Shown here piece after piece: positions 26,233-38,692 of a stretch of 64,000 nt of DNA; the first letter of the stretch is position 1; each line of letters opens with the position of its first letter. The notes beneath the pieces were generated by a model that saw only the letters and a list, made by a program, of their open reading frames with translations, searched no databases and was not told where the DNA came from. This stretch comes from Gammaproteobacteria bacterium (GTDB lineage: Bacteria; Pseudomonadota; Gammaproteobacteria; SZUA-140). Both the position numbers and the translations under genes were made by a program. The DNA lies in the NCBI GenBank assembly GCA_016716465.1, contig JADJWH010000004.1:1-64000 (forward strand), written 5' to 3'.

Positions 26233-28056
26233 ATGACCCCGCCCGAACGCAACGACTGGCAAACCCTCAGGACCCTGCTGCCCTATCTGTGGGAACACAA
26301 GCCCCGGGTGGTGCTCGCGCTTTCCTGCCTGATCCTGGCCAAGGTCGCCAACGTCGGCGTCCCGCTGGTGCTGAAGCACATCGTCGACGCCCTCGACGCC
26401 AGCCTGCAGCCGGTCGTGCTGGTACCGCTGGGGCTGATCGTGGGCTATGGCCTCGTGCGCCTCGCCGGCGTGGTGTTCGGGGAACTGCGCGACGCGATCT
26501 TCGCCAAGGTCACCCAGAGCTCGATCCGGCGCATCGCGCTGCAGGTGTTCCGGCACCTGCACTCGCTGTCGCTGCGCTTCCATCTCGACCGCCAGACCGG
26601 CGGCGTGTCGCGCGACATCGAGCGCGGCAGCCGCGGCATCGGCTTCCTGCTCAATTTCATGGTGTTCAACATCCTGCCGACCCTGATCGAAATCGGCCTG
26701 ATCGCCGCCGTGCTGCTGATCAACTTCGACGTCTGGTTCGCCCTGATCCCGCTCGGCGCCGCGGTGATCTACATCACCTTCACCCTGCTGGTGACCGAGT
26801 GGCGCATGAAGTTCCGGCGTGAGATGAACGAGATGGACTCGAAGGCCAACACCCGGGCCATCGACAGCCTGCTCAACTACGAGACGGTGAAATACTTCGG
26901 CAACGAGGACTACGAGGCGCGCCGTTACGACGTCAACCTGCGCGACTGGGAGGCCGCCGCGGTCAGGAACCAGACCTCGCTCGCCTCGCTCAACATCGGC
27001 CAGGGCGCGATCATCACCTTCGGCATGACCGGCATGCTGCTGCTCGCCGGGCGCGGGGTGGCAAACGGCGGCATGACGCTGGGCGACCTCGTCATGATCA
27101 ACGTCTACATGATGCAGATGTTCATCCCGATGAACTTCCTCGGCTTCGTCTACCGCGAGATCAAGCACTCGCTGGCCGACATGGAACGCATGTTCCGCCT
27201 GCTCAACGAACAGCGCGACGTGAACGACCAGCCGGACGCGCCGGACCTGCCCGCGGGGCGCGGCCACGTCGCCTTCGAGCACGTCGTCTTCGGCTACAAC
27301 GCGCGGCGCCGCATCCTCGACGACGTCAGCTTCGAGATCCCGCCCGGCCACAAGGTCGCGGTGGTGGGCGCGAGCGGCAGCGGCAAGTCGACGCTGGTGC
27401 GCCTGCTGTTCCGCTTCTACGACGTCGAGGCCGGCGCGATCCGCATCGACGGCATCGACATCCGCGACGTCGCCCAGCAGAGCCTGCGCGCGGCCATCGC
27501 CATCGTGCCGCAGGACACCGTGCTGTTCAACGACACCATCTACTACAACATCGCCTACGCGCGCCCGGAGGCGAGCCGCGAGGAGGTCGAGCGCGCGGCG
27601 CAACTGGCGCACCTGACGCGCTTCATCGCGACGCTGCCCGAGGGCTTCGACACCCGGGTCGGCGAACGCGGGCTGAAGGTCTCCGGCGGCGAGAAGCAGC
27701 GCATCGCGATCGCGCGCGCGATCCTGAAGCAGCCGCGCATCCTGGTCTTCGACGAGGCGACCTCGGCGCTGGACTCGGAATCCGAGCAGGCCATCCTGCG
27801 CGCGCTGCGCGAGGTCGCCGCCGATCACACCACGCTGGTCATCGCCCACCGCCTGTCGACCGTCGTCGACGCCGACCGCATCCTGGTGATGGAACAGGGC
27901 CGCCTGGTCGAACAGGGCACCCACCGCGAGCTGCTCGCCGCCGCCGGCGTCTACGCCCGGATGTGGGCGCTGCAACAGGAACAGCGGGAGCACGAGTTGA
28001 AGACACCGGATGCGGCGCTCCGAACACAGGACCTGGGACTCAGGGCCCAGGACTAA
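26233..28056 (+). CDS. ATM1-type ABC exporter (fused permease-ATPase)
   Basis: A 607-residue half-transporter. Six membrane helices fill residues ~20-310, with the ATM1-type ICL segment AIDSLLNYETVKYFGNEDYE. The nucleotide-binding domain has Walker A G379-K385-S386, signature VSGGEKQR (483-490), Walker B ILVFDEATSALD (Asp507-Glu508) and the H-loop VIAHRLSTV. Homologues export glutathione or persulfide/metal conjugates. The last dozen residues (LRTQDLGLRAQD) are translated from a heptanucleotide repeat and extend past the normal C-terminus. Monocistronic, divergent from fmdB. Confidence 0.93.
   Translation: MTPPERNDWQTLRTLLPYLWEHKPRVVLALSCLILAKVANVGVPLVLKHIVDALDASLQPVVLVPLGLIVGYGLVRLAGVVFGELRDAIFAKVTQSSIRRIALQVFRHLHSLSLRFHLDRQTGGVSRDIERGSRGIGFLLNFMVFNILPTLIEIGLIAAVLLINFDVWFALIPLGAAVIYITFTLLVTEWRMKFRREMNEMDSKANTRAIDSLLNYETVKYFGNEDYEARRYDVNLRDWEAAAVRNQTSLASLNIGQGAIITFGMTGMLLLAGRGVANGGMTLGDLVMINVYMMQMFIPMNFLGFVYREIKHSLADMERMFRLLNEQRDVNDQPDAPDLPAGRGHVAFEHVVFGYNARRRILDDVSFEIPPGHKVAVVGASGSGKSTLVRLLFRFYDVEAGAIRIDGIDIRDVAQQSLRAAIAIVPQDTVLFNDTIYYNIAYARPEASREEVERAAQLAHLTRFIATLPEGFDTRVGERGLKVSGGEKQRIAIARAILKQPRILVFDEATSALDSESEQAILRALREVAADHTTLVIAHRLSTVVDADRILVMEQGRLVEQGTHRELLAAAGVYARMWALQQEQREHELKTPDAALRTQDLGLRAQD
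28026..28056. repeat. heptanucleotide tandem repeat inside exporter 3' end
   Basis: Period-7 units CAGGACC/TGGGACT/CAGGGCC/CAGGACT form the last codons and the stop of the exporter gene. The inverse form is at 28234-28265. Confidence 0.7.
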
Positions 28057-28115
28057 GTGAAGAGCATAAGCCCTGAACCTCCGCAGGCTGCGCAACCCGG
28101 GTTAAAAGATGTATC

Positions 28116-28194
28116 GTAGCCCGGATGGAGCGCAGCGGAATCCGGGGGTACCGGCCTCCCGGATTCCGGCGCTCCGCGCCTTCATCCGGGCTAC
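28116..28194. repeat. REP-like element 3
   Basis: A nearly complete unit: GTAGCCCGGATGGAGCGCAG at the left and CATCCGGGCTAC at the right, with an internal GGAATCCGGG/CCCGGATTCC pair. It sits exactly between the two inverted heptamer repeats. Confidence 0.8.
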
Positions 28195-28233
28195 ATTTTC
28201 GCCGGCCCGTGAGACGGATGTTTCAGGCTGTTC

Positions 28234-28265
28234 ACAGTCCTCAGCCCCGAGTCCTGAGCCCTGAC
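28234..28265. repeat. heptanucleotide tandem repeat (inverted partner)
   Basis: Period-7 units ACAGTCC/TCAGCCC/CGAGTCC/TGAGCCC, the inverse of the copy in the exporter 3' end. It ends 10 bases before the DUF1614 start codon, overlapping the place of its ribosome binding site. Confidence 0.7.
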
Positions 28266-28275
28266 CTTCACCTGA

Positions 28276-28944
28276 ATGAAAACGCCCTTTTCACCGCTTC
28301 ACCTCTTCGGCTTCATCCTGCTGATCGGATTTCTGGTCGCCTTCGTCCAGGTCGGCGCACTGACCATCGTCTTCGAGAAGCTCGGCCTGTCGCAGCACTC
28401 CGCGATCCTGCTGCTGTTCAGTTCGCTGTTCGGCAGCGCAATCAACCTGCCGCTGTTCAGCGTGCGCGCCGAGGCGGCGCCGCTCGATCAGGTGCCGGAA
28501 CGCCTGCGCGGCCTGCTGCGGCAGGCGATGAAGGAATTCAAGGGCCGCACCCTGATCGCGATCAATGTCGGCGGCGGCCTGATCCCGGTGGCCTTCTCGT
28601 TCTATCTGATGCGGCACCATCCGCTGCCGCTCGACCAGGTCCTGATCGCGACCGCGCTGGTCGCCGCGGTATGTCACGCCTTCAGCCGCCCGGTCGCCGG
28701 CATCGGCATCGGCATGCCGATCTTCATCGCCCCGCTCACGGCGGCCATCGTTGCATTGCTCATCAACGGCGAACAGAGCGCGCCGCTCGCCTACATCTGC
28801 GGCACGCTGGGCGTGCTGATCGGCGCCGACCTGCTGCGCCTCGGCAACATCCGCCGCATGGGCGTGCCGATCGCCTCCATCGGCGGCGCGGGCACGTTCG
28901 ACGGGATCTTCCTGACCGGGATCGTGGCGGTGCTGCTTGCATAG
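28276..28944 (+). CDS. DUF1614 family membrane protein
   Basis: A 222-residue polytopic protein with about six hydrophobic segments. The pattern SSLFGSAINLPLF, IAINVGGGLIPVAFSFYL, NGEQSAPLAYICGTLGVLIGADLLRLGNI and a final SIGGAGTFDGIFLTGIVAVLL is that of DUF1614, a family of unknown function found in bacteria and archaea. No clear ribosome binding site precedes ATG 28276, where the heptamer repeat lies. Monocistronic. Confidence 0.85.
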   Translation: MKTPFSPLHLFGFILLIGFLVAFVQVGALTIVFEKLGLSQHSAILLLFSSLFGSAINLPLFSVRAEAAPLDQVPERLRGLLRQAMKEFKGRTLIAINVGGGLIPVAFSFYLMRHHPLPLDQVLIATALVAAVCHAFSRPVAGIGIGMPIFIAPLTAAIVALLINGEQSAPLAYICGTLGVLIGADLLRLGNIRRMGVPIASIGGAGTFDGIFLTGIVAVLLA

Positions 28945-28949
28945 GCATT

Positions 28950-28976
28950 GGGGGACAGATTTTAAATCTGTCCCCC
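28950..28976. repeat. GGGGACAG palindrome 6
   Basis: A 27-base version with five G/C at each end and arms GGGGGACAGATTT around one T. It begins five bases after the DUF1614 stop. Confidence 0.85.
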
Positions 28977-29012
28977 TCTTTATCAGAGCGGCGCGGCTGG
29001 CATAACATGCAT

Positions 29013-29037
29013 GGGGACGGATTTGAAATCCGTCCCC
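29013..29037. repeat. GGGGACGG palindrome 7 (variant)
   Basis: A 25-base unit in which both arms carry the ACGG/CCGT change, so pairing is kept. It ends 13 bases before the SDR start. Confidence 0.85.
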
Positions 29038-29050
29038 GACCTGACGGCTT

Positions 29051-29905
29051 ATGAAATCACCTTCGCCCCCATCCATCCTCATCACCGGCTGTTCCTCCGG
29101 CATCGGCGCCTGCGCGGCGCGCGGCCTGAAAGCGCGCGGCTGGCGCGTGTTCGCGACGGCGCGCAAGGCGGAGGACGTGGCGCGTCTCGGTGATGAGGGT
29201 TTCGAGAGCCTGCGGCTGGATCTCGACGATCCGGCGTCGATCCACGCCGCGTTCGACGCGGTGCTCGCCGCCACCGGCGGCACGCTCGATGCGCTGTTCA
29301 ACAACGCGGCCTATGGCCAGCCGGGCGCGGTCGAGGACCTGACCCGCGCGGCGCTGCGCGCGCAATTCGAGACCAATCTGTTCGGCACGCTGGAGCTGAT
29401 CAATCGCGCGGTCCCGGTGATGCGGGCTCAAGGGCATGGCCGCATCGTCAATACCAGCTCGCTGCTCGGGCTGGTCGCCCTGCCCTATCGCGGTGCGTAC
29501 AACGCCAGCAAGTTCGCCCTCGAAGGACTCACCGACACCCTGCGCCTCGAGCTCACGGGCAGCGGCATCCACGTGGTCCTGATCGAGCCGGGCCCGATCA
29601 CGAGCCGCTTCCGCGCCAATGCCCGCGCCGCCTTCCACCGTCATGTCGACCCGGCCGCGAGCGCGCACCGCGCACGCTACGAGGGCATGGAACGCCGCCT
29701 CACCAAGCCCGGCCCCGCCGCGCCGTTCACGTTGCCGCCGGAGGCGGTGCTGGACAAGCTGATCCAGGCGCTCGAACGCCCGCGTCCGCGCGCGCGCTAT
29801 TACGTCACCTTCCCGACGCATCTGTTCGCCTGGGCGCGCCGCCTGTTGCCCCAGCGTCTGCTCGATCGCCTGCTGCGACGCGTGAGCGCGGGCGAAAACC
29901 GCTGA
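29051..29905 (+). CDS. short-chain dehydrogenase/reductase
   Basis: A 284-residue classical SDR: cofactor motif TGCSSGIG (residues 12-19), NNAAYG, and the catalytic Ser137, Tyr150, Lys154 (YNASK). ATARKA after the second strand suggests NADP use. After PGPITSRF a C-terminal extension of about 90 residues with YVTFPTHLFAWARRLLPQRLLDRLL may bind membranes, as in retinol or sterol-type SDRs. Substrate unknown. Cytoplasmic; between DUF1614 and acnA with palindromes upstream. Confidence 0.88.
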   Translation: MKSPSPPSILITGCSSGIGACAARGLKARGWRVFATARKAEDVARLGDEGFESLRLDLDDPASIHAAFDAVLAATGGTLDALFNNAAYGQPGAVEDLTRAALRAQFETNLFGTLELINRAVPVMRAQGHGRIVNTSSLLGLVALPYRGAYNASKFALEGLTDTLRLELTGSGIHVVLIEPGPITSRFRANARAAFHRHVDPAASAHRARYEGMERRLTKPGPAAPFTLPPEAVLDKLIQALERPRPRARYYVTFPTHLFAWARRLLPQRLLDRLLRRVSAGENR

Positions 29906-29923
29906 AAACGCGCCCGCATCGGT

Positions 29924-29929
29924 TATAAT
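29924..29929 (+). promoter_or_regulatory. -10 box of a putative acnA promoter
   Basis: A perfect TATAAT preceded by GGT, 54 bases before the acnA start. A convincing -35 box is lacking (TGAAAA, 15 bases upstream). Confidence 0.45.
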
Positions 29930-29982
29930 CGGATCCTTGCCGCGCCGGCGCGGCGCCCACCTATCCATAAGCACAACGAACG

Positions 29983-32781
<2,799 letters not shown>

Positions 32782-32824
32782 GGCATCCGGCGAGAATAAT
32801 CCCGGCCCCTTGTCTTAGGTAACC

Positions 32825-32845
32825 CTCTAGTTATATAGAGTTTTT
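32825..32845 (+). terminator. weak candidate terminator after acnA
   Basis: CTCTA and TAGAG can pair around a six-base loop and are followed by five T. The stem is short and AT-rich; it lies 44 bases after the acnA stop. Confidence 0.35.
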
Positions 32846-32980
32846 GGTATTACATCTATCGTGGTGGAGTTTCACGCCGGGCGCCTCACGGCTCACGCCT
32901 CGCCCATACAGGCTTCTCCCCCGCCACCCGATGATGCTAAGCTGAGGCCATAATAATTATAGATTTCAGGGGGAAGGGCC

Positions 32981-33265
32981 ATGCACATCGAGCACATCGA
33001 GCTGCGGAAGAATCTCCGCATCAGCATCAACATGGACATCAGCTACAGCTCTCCGAACCCGGGGGATGCCGGCAAGCCGGCCACCCTGCTCGATGTCAGC
33101 GAAAACGGCGCCGGCCTGGTGCTGGACGAACCGCTCAACCTGAACCAGACCCTGCGCCTGGAAGGCTACGGCGAATGGGAGGAGCCGCGCGACGCGAAGG
33201 TGCGCTGGGTGCGCAAGGCCAACGAGCATTACCGGGTCGGCGTGGAGTTCATCGACAAACCCTGA
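32981..33265 (+). CDS. PilZ domain protein (c-di-GMP receptor)
   Basis: A 94-residue single-domain protein. The c-di-GMP-binding RxxxR appears as RKNLR (residues 9-13) and D/NxSxxG as DVSENG at about residues 41-46, so binding should be intact. The rest follows the PilZ barrel (LNLNQTLRLEGYGEW, AKVRWVRKANEHYRVGVEFID). ATG 32981 has a GGGGGAAGG box. It stands alone between acnA and the ChaN-like gene, so its target is not evident. Confidence 0.9.
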   Translation: MHIEHIELRKNLRISINMDISYSSPNPGDAGKPATLLDVSENGAGLVLDEPLNLNQTLRLEGYGEWEEPRDAKVRWVRKANEHYRVGVEFIDKP

Positions 33266-33314
33266 AGCCGCGGCGCGTCCTTCACCCCGCGATCCCGGAC
33301 CGCAGCAGCGGTCC

Positions 33315-34526
33315 TCAGCGCAGACTCACCTCGACCTCCCACTCCCGCGCCGGCGCGAACCAGCGGTCGCGCCGCAGCGAGACCGTGACCACGTCGCCCG
33401 GCTTGCGGTCCCACATCTGCGTGCTGACGTCGGCGATATCGGATACCGGCACGGCATCGATCGCCAGCAGGCGGTCGCCGCGCCGGATGCCGGCGGCGGC
33501 GCAGGCGCTGTCTGCGACGCAGGATTCCACCTCGAGGCCATGTTTGCCCGGCGTGAGCAAGGCGCCGAGTCGACCGGGGGCCGGCAGGGACTGCGGCGCC
33601 GGCAGCAGCAGATAATCCGCCACCTCCGGCGTAATCTCGCCCTCCCAGCCGTTCACGACGATCGCGCCCGCCACCGGCACGCGGCGCTCCAGCCGCTCCG
33701 GGATGCCGTCGCCATAGGCGAGATGACCGCTGCCCGCCAGCACCACCATGGCGTCTTCCGGGTGTTCCTTCAGGTACCGCGCCGCCCGCTCGGCCATCCC
33801 TTCGTCCCACAGCAACTGGCCGTCGAGGAAGCGCTCGAAGCCGCGGCCTTTCGTGTGCGGGTGCTGCTCGAAGATCTCCCTCAACCGCGCCTCGTAGTCC
33901 GCGTTCCCGCGCTCGATCTCCGCGGGCACGCGGGCGCGATCCGCGGCATCCAGTCCGTCGAGGCCGTGCGCGCGCACCTGCTCGACCAGATCGCCGGCGA
34001 CGTTCAGTGCCACCACCGGCAGACCGTTTTCGCGCGCATAGCGCAGGATCGGGGCGTAGAGACGGTAATCGTAGCGCCAGCGCCGGTAGTATTCGGTGGC
34101 GACCAGCATCTCGCGTTCGGAGAGTCGACCCGCCACATAGTCGTCCAGGTAGGCCTGGAACGGCTGCTGGAACATCTCCATCCCGATCGCCAGGCGCGGA
34201 TGCGCCGCATGCATGGCCTTGACGATCTCGAGCTGGACCAGGTGGTGCGCGTAACGGTCATGGGTCTCGCCGACGTAGACCACGCGCCGCGCCGCCAGCG
34301 CCGGCGCGATGTCCTCCAGCGTGGCCATCCGTTTCAGGTCGAGCGCCGGCGCCGCGGAGACCGGCTGGATTGCGGACGCCTCCGGCGCCGCGGGCGGCGA
34401 CACCGAATGCGCGCCATGCTGCATGCCATGGACGCCGTGCGCTCCACCGGCACAGCCCGCGAGTGCGGCGAGGACACCTCCCGCCAGACATGCCATGAAT
34501 CCCACGCCATTCCTGCATCGCCGCAT
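33315..34526 (-). CDS. ChaN-like lipoprotein with C-terminal PDZ domain
   Basis: A 403-residue lipoprotein (signal LAALAGC). ATG 34526 was chosen because GGAGAGGCGGAT precedes it and it gives a normal lipoprotein leader. Residues ~60-290 match the ChaN/haem-binding uptake family (VVYVGETHDRYAHHLVQLEIVKAM, IGMEMFQQPFQAYLDDYVAG, VVLAGSGHLAYGDGIPERL). From about residue 320 a PDZ-type region follows (GLEVESCVADSACAAAGIRRGDRLLAIDAVPVSDI). ChaN of Campylobacter binds haem at the outer membrane; iron/haem handling is therefore a guess here. 23 bases downstream of the dehydratase gene. Confidence 0.85.
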   Translation of the reverse strand: MRRCRNGVGFMACLAGGVLAALAGCAGGAHGVHGMQHGAHSVSPPAAPEASAIQPVSAAPALDLKRMATLEDIAPALAARRVVYVGETHDRYAHHLVQLEIVKAMHAAHPRLAIGMEMFQQPFQAYLDDYVAGRLSEREMLVATEYYRRWRYDYRLYAPILRYARENGLPVVALNVAGDLVEQVRAHGLDGLDAADRARVPAEIERGNADYEARLREIFEQHPHTKGRGFERFLDGQLLWDEGMAERAARYLKEHPEDAMVVLAGSGHLAYGDGIPERLERRVPVAGAIVVNGWEGEITPEVADYLLLPAPQSLPAPGRLGALLTPGKHGLEVESCVADSACAAAGIRRGDRLLAIDAVPVSDIADVSTQMWDRKPGDVVTVSLRRDRWFAPAREWEVEVSLR

Positions 34527-34549
34527 ATCCGCCTCTCCCATCCCGTCAG

Positions 34550-35509
34550 TCAGACCGCCCGCCGCCATGGCAGGGCATCCAGATCGACATTGCCGCCCGA
34601 CAGGATAACACCCACCCGCTTGCCCGCGGCATCGACGCAGCCCTCCAGCAGCGCGGCGAACGGGACCGCGGCTGACGGCTCGACGACCACCTTGAGACGT
34701 TGCCACAGCAGCCGCATGGCCCGCACGATCGCCTCTTCGCTCACGGTCACGACATCGTCAACGCAGGCCTGCATGACCTGAAAGTTGCGTTCGCCGAGCG
34801 AGGTCCGCAGCCCGTCCGCGATTGTGACCGGGTTCAGTTGCGGGACGCGCCGCTGCGCGAGCCAGGAGCGGCGGGCGTCATCCGCGCCGGCCGGCTCGAC
34901 GGCGATCATCCGCGCCGCCGGATTCAGCGCCCGGGTCGCGATCGCGCTGCCGGCGACGAGCCCGCCGCCACCGACGGGGGCCAGCACCAGGTCGAGTCCG
35001 GGGATCTCGTCCAGCAGCTCCAGCGCCGCGGTGCCGGCGCCCGCGATGATGCCCCAGTCGTCGTACGGCGGCACGAAACGCGCGCCCGTCTCGCGCACCA
35101 CCTCGGCCAGGGTCTCCTCGCGGGCCGCGAGCGTGGGGGCGCAATCGTAGACGTGGGCCCCGTAGGCGAGGACCGCCTGCCGTTTCGTCGCCACCGCGTT
35201 TTCAGGCATCACGACGTGCGCCGGCACGCCGCGGATCCGCGCCGCCAGTGCCAGCGCGGCGGCGTGATTGCCGGAGGAATGCGTCGCGACTCCCGCCGCC
35301 AGCGCTTCCGCCGTCAGCGACAGCACGACATTCAGCGCGCCGCGGAACTTGAACGCGCCGCAGCGCTGGAAATTCTCGCACTTGAAGAACAATGCCGCGC
35401 CGGCCAGCTCGTCGAGCCCGCCGCGCCCGCGCAGCACTGGCGTGCGCACCGCGTGCGGCGCGATGCGCTCAGCGGCGGCGCGCAGCTCCGCCAGGGTCGG
35501 CATGCCCAT
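34550..35509 (-). CDS. threonine/serine dehydratase-like PLP enzyme
   Basis: A 319-residue fold-type II PLP enzyme. KFRGALN contains the Schiff-base lysine, SSGNHAAALALAA the substrate loop, and VGGGGLVAG the phosphate-binding glycine loop; ILSGGNVDL near the end is typical of threonine dehydratase/serine racemase. There is no ACT regulatory domain, so it is a catabolic-type or racemase-like form that deaminates threonine or serine to 2-oxobutyrate or pyruvate. ATG 35509 was preferred because GGAG lies upstream; the frame is open to 35551. Confidence 0.88.
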   Translation of the reverse strand: MGMPTLAELRAAAERIAPHAVRTPVLRGRGGLDELAGAALFFKCENFQRCGAFKFRGALNVVLSLTAEALAAGVATHSSGNHAAALALAARIRGVPAHVVMPENAVATKRQAVLAYGAHVYDCAPTLAAREETLAEVVRETGARFVPPYDDWGIIAGAGTAALELLDEIPGLDLVLAPVGGGGLVAGSAIATRALNPAARMIAVEPAGADDARRSWLAQRRVPQLNPVTIADGLRTSLGERNFQVMQACVDDVVTVSEEAIVRAMRLLWQRLKVVVEPSAAVPFAALLEGCVDAAGKRVGVILSGGNVDLDALPWRRAV

Positions 35510-35620
35510 GTATTGCTGCTCCAGAGCCCGGTACCCGGCTATATATCTCACAGTGAATCAGCTTTGCAAAGCCTCGGGGCGCCGCACGCCGTTCACTCCC
35601 GCGGAAGGGATATGATCAAA

Positions 35621-38115
35621 TCACTTGCGCGGCCGGGCGCGCGCGGTCGGCGCGGCGCTCCACGGATCGTCGGGCCAGGGATGCTTGGGGTAGCGCCCCT
35701 TCAGCTCCTTCTTCACTTCGGCATAGGTGCGTTCCCAGAAACCGCGCAGGTCCTGCGTGACCTGGATCGGGCGCTGCGCGGGCGACAGCAGGTGCAGCGT
35801 GACCGGCACGCGCCCAAAGGCGACGCGCGAGGTGTCGGCGCAGCCGAACATCTCCTGCAGCTTGACGCGCAGCACCGGCGCCTCGCCGGCGGCGTACTCG
35901 AGACGCAGGCGCGAACCGCTCGGCACCGTCAGATGCGTAGGCGCACCCTCCTCCAGTCGTTGCGCGGTACTCCAGTCCAGCCGGGCCTTCAGGATGGACG
36001 ACAGGTCGAGGCGCGCCAGATGCTCGCGGCGCGTGACGCCCTCCAGATACGGACCGAGCCAGTCCCCGAGCGTCGCGAGCAGCGCCGCATCGGACACATC
36101 CGGCCACGCCTCGTCCGGCAGCCATGCGCGCAGCGACAGCACGCGCGCCTGCCATTCGCGCGCCTCGCGCGTCCACGGCAGGGCCTCGAGGCCGAGGCGG
36201 CGCACCCCCTCCAGCATCGCCGCGCGCACCTGCCCGGGGTCCGCGTCCTGCAGCGGACGCGCATCGAGCACCAGCGCCCCGAAGCGCTCCTCGCGGCGCG
36301 CGACCACGGCCGCTTCCCGCGCGTCCCAGCGCACGACATCCTCCCGCCGGATATGCCCGGCGAAACGCCTGCGCAGCAGGTCCGGATCGAGCGGTGCGGC
36401 GAGGTGGATGAGGCCTTCGGTCATACCGGCATCGAGGCTGGCCGCGACGATACAGGGCTGGCGCAGGCGCATCTCGGACTCGTGCAGGCGCGCGCCGCGC
36501 CCGGAAGCGAGCAGATAGCGGTTGTCACCGGGCGCGCGCTGCAGAGCGATGCGGTCCGGATAGGCGAGCGCGAGCAGCAGTCCCACGGCATCGGCATTGC
36601 CGCCGTCGACAGCAGGCGGCGAAACTGCTGCGCGGCCTGTGCGGCGCGGGTGCAGCCGTTGGCGTCGGCGCCGTGCGCGAGCGCGGCCCGCCGCCCGCCG
36701 TCACGAAAGGCCTGCAAGGCCTCAATGCGCTGGGCGAAATCGGCCGAACGGCGCGCCTCGCCGGTGTAGATGTCGCGCTCCGCGAGCAGCGCCGCGACGT
36801 CGCAGGCCAGGGCGCCGAGCTGAATGCGCTCGGCCGCGAACAGCATGTGCGCGAGACGCGGATGCAGCGGCAGGCGCACCAGCGCGCGTCCGGTGTCCGT
36901 GATCACGCCCGCGCCGTCCAGCGCGTCGAGCTCCGTCAGCAGCGCACGCGCCTGCCCGAACGCCGCGGCGGGCGGCGGATCAAGCCAGGCGAGCGCGCCG
37001 GCGTCGCTCACGCCCCAGGCCGCGAGCTCGAGCGCGAGCGGGGCCAGGTCGGCGCTGCGGATCTCCGGCAGGGAAAACGGCAGCAGGCCACGCTGGGTCG
37101 CCTCACCCCACAGGCGGTAACACACGCCGGGCGCGAGGCGGCCGGCACGGCCGGCGCGCTGGTCGGCCGAGGCGCGCGAGATGCGATGCGTCACCAGCCG
37201 CGACAGCCCGGTGCCGGGATCGAACTGCGGCGCGCGCGCGTACCCGGAATCGACGACGACCCGGATGCCTTCGATGGTCAGGCTGGTCTCGGCGATCGGC
37301 GTCGCCAGCACCACCCGGCGGCACCCGGCGCCGGGCAGCACGGCGCGATCCTGCGCCTCCCAGGGAAGATCGCCGTAGAGCGGAAACACCTCGGCGGCCC
37401 CGTCGAGACGCTGCTCGAGCAGCGCCTGCGCGCGGCGGATCTCCCAGGCGCCGGGCAGGAAGGCGAGCACGTCGCCCTCCTCGCGCGCCAGCGCGCCCGC
37501 GACCGCCTCGGCCACCACCGCCGGCAGCGGACCGGACGGATCGCGCGGCAGATAATGCAGGTCCACGGGAAAACTGCGCCCGCGGCTGGTGACGATGGGC
37601 GCGCCGCCGAGCAGGCGCGACACCGCCTCGCCGTCCAGCGTCGCCGACATGACGAGGATCTTGAGGTCCTCGCGCAGGCCGCGCTGGGCGTCGAGACACA
37701 GCGCGAGCGCGAGGTCCGCATGGAGGTGGCGTTCATGGAATTCATCGAAGATGACCAGCCCGACGTTCTTCAGCTCGGGATCGGTCTGCAGATGGCGCGT
37801 CAGGATGCCCTCGGTCACCACCTTGATGCGCGTGCGCTTCGAGGTACGGCTCTCGAAACGGATGTGGTAGCCGACGGTGTCGCCAATCTCCTCGCCGCGC
37901 TGCCGGGCCATGCGCGCCGCCGCCGCGCGCGCCGCGAGCCGGCGCGGCTCCAGCATCAGGATCGTTGCGCCCGCGAGCCAGTCCTCGTCCAGCAGCGCCG
38001 GCGGCACGCCCGTGGTCTTGCCCGCGCCCGGCGGCGCCTGCAGCACCACCGCCGGATGCGCGGACAGGGCCGCGCGCAGTTCGGAAAGGACTTCATCGAT
38101 GGGAAGGGGAGTCAT
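35621..38115 (-). pseudogene. hrpB: ATP-dependent helicase HrpB, interrupted by a frameshift
   Basis: A DEAH-box helicase gene split over two frames. The first (38115 to about 36605) has Walker A APPGAGKTT, DEFH box IFDEFHERHLHAD, SATLDGE, and QRAGRAGRLAPGVCYRLW. Conserved similarity stops after FRRLLS near 36607 and continues one frame over from about 36604 (GGNADAVGLLLALAYPDRIALQR) to the C-terminal HrpB domain (VTQDLRGFWERTYAEVKKELKGRYPKHPWPDDP) at 35621. Together they would make about 830 residues, the normal HrpB length. One base seems missing around 36598-36612. It may be a true frameshift or a sequencing error; if real, the first frame ends at 36421. Confidence 0.88.
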
Positions 38116-38144
38116 GGCAGATGCGGGGATGGACTCACCTATAT

Positions 38145-38193
38145 GGGGACAGATTTAGCGGGACGACGGGGACAGGTTTATACATCCGTCCCC
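38145..38193. repeat. GGGGACAG palindrome 8 (degenerate pair)
   Basis: A left half-unit GGGGACAGATTT (38145-38156) is followed by an imperfect full unit at 38168-38193 with mismatched arms (GGGGACAGG against CCGTCCCC). Decaying copies between DUF6691 and hrpB. Confidence 0.65.
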
Positions 38194-38230
38194 AAACAGG
38201 TGTATCTGTGCCTCCGCGCCGGGTAAGCCT

Positions 38231-38692
38231 TCAGCCGCGGTGTCGCGCGCCCTCCAGCGGGTACTCGCCGAAGTAGCGTCCCTGGACAAAGGCGCCCGCC
38301 AGCATGCCGAACAGCGAGAACAGCAGGGCCCCGTCGCCGGCGCCGAGACCGGCGATCGCGGGACCCGGGCACACGCCGCAGATACCCCAGCCGACGCCAA
38401 ATATCGCCGCGCCGCCGAGCGTGCGCGCGTTCATGACCGATGAATAGATACTGAAGACCGGGGCCGCCAGGGGCTTGCGCAGCAGGCGCGGCGCCAGCTG
38501 ATAGGCCAGCAGCGCCGTGCCGGCGGCCCCGCCCAGCACCAGCAGCAGGCCCAGGTCCTCGAAACGCAGGAAGCTCAGGACGACCTCGGGGCGCACCATA
38601 CCCGACAGGCTGAGCCCGAAGCCCGCCATCAGGCCGCCGGCGAGCACGAACAGGCAGCCGTAAAACTTCGGGTATTTGCACACGCCGCTCAT
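38231..38692 (-). CDS. DUF6691/YeeE-like membrane protein
   Basis: A 153-residue protein with four hydrophobic helices. Typical motifs are GLMAGFGLSLSGMVRPEVVLSFL and FGVGWGICGVCPGPAIAGLG, where the CPGP cysteine corresponds to the conserved one of half-size YeeE/YedE proteins. Together with the upstream gene it resembles the split two-gene form of a sulfur-compound (thiosulfate or sulfide-type) transporter. The start overlaps the upstream stop by four bases (ATGA). Confidence 0.88.
   Translation of the reverse strand: MSGVCKYPKFYGCLFVLAGGLMAGFGLSLSGMVRPEVVLSFLRFEDLGLLLVLGGAAGTALLAYQLAPRLLRKPLAAPVFSIYSSVMNARTLGGAAIFGVGWGICGVCPGPAIAGLGAGDGALLFSLFGMLAGAFVQGRYFGEYPLEGARHRG

Noticed and set aside
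26158..28095. 645-residue open frame opposite the ABC exporter
   Set aside because: Composition of an antisense shadow (Asp, His, Val, Gln rich), no ribosome binding site; the plus-strand exporter has all motifs. Similar long antisense frames opposite acnA, clpB, ruvB and aspS were rejected for the same reason.
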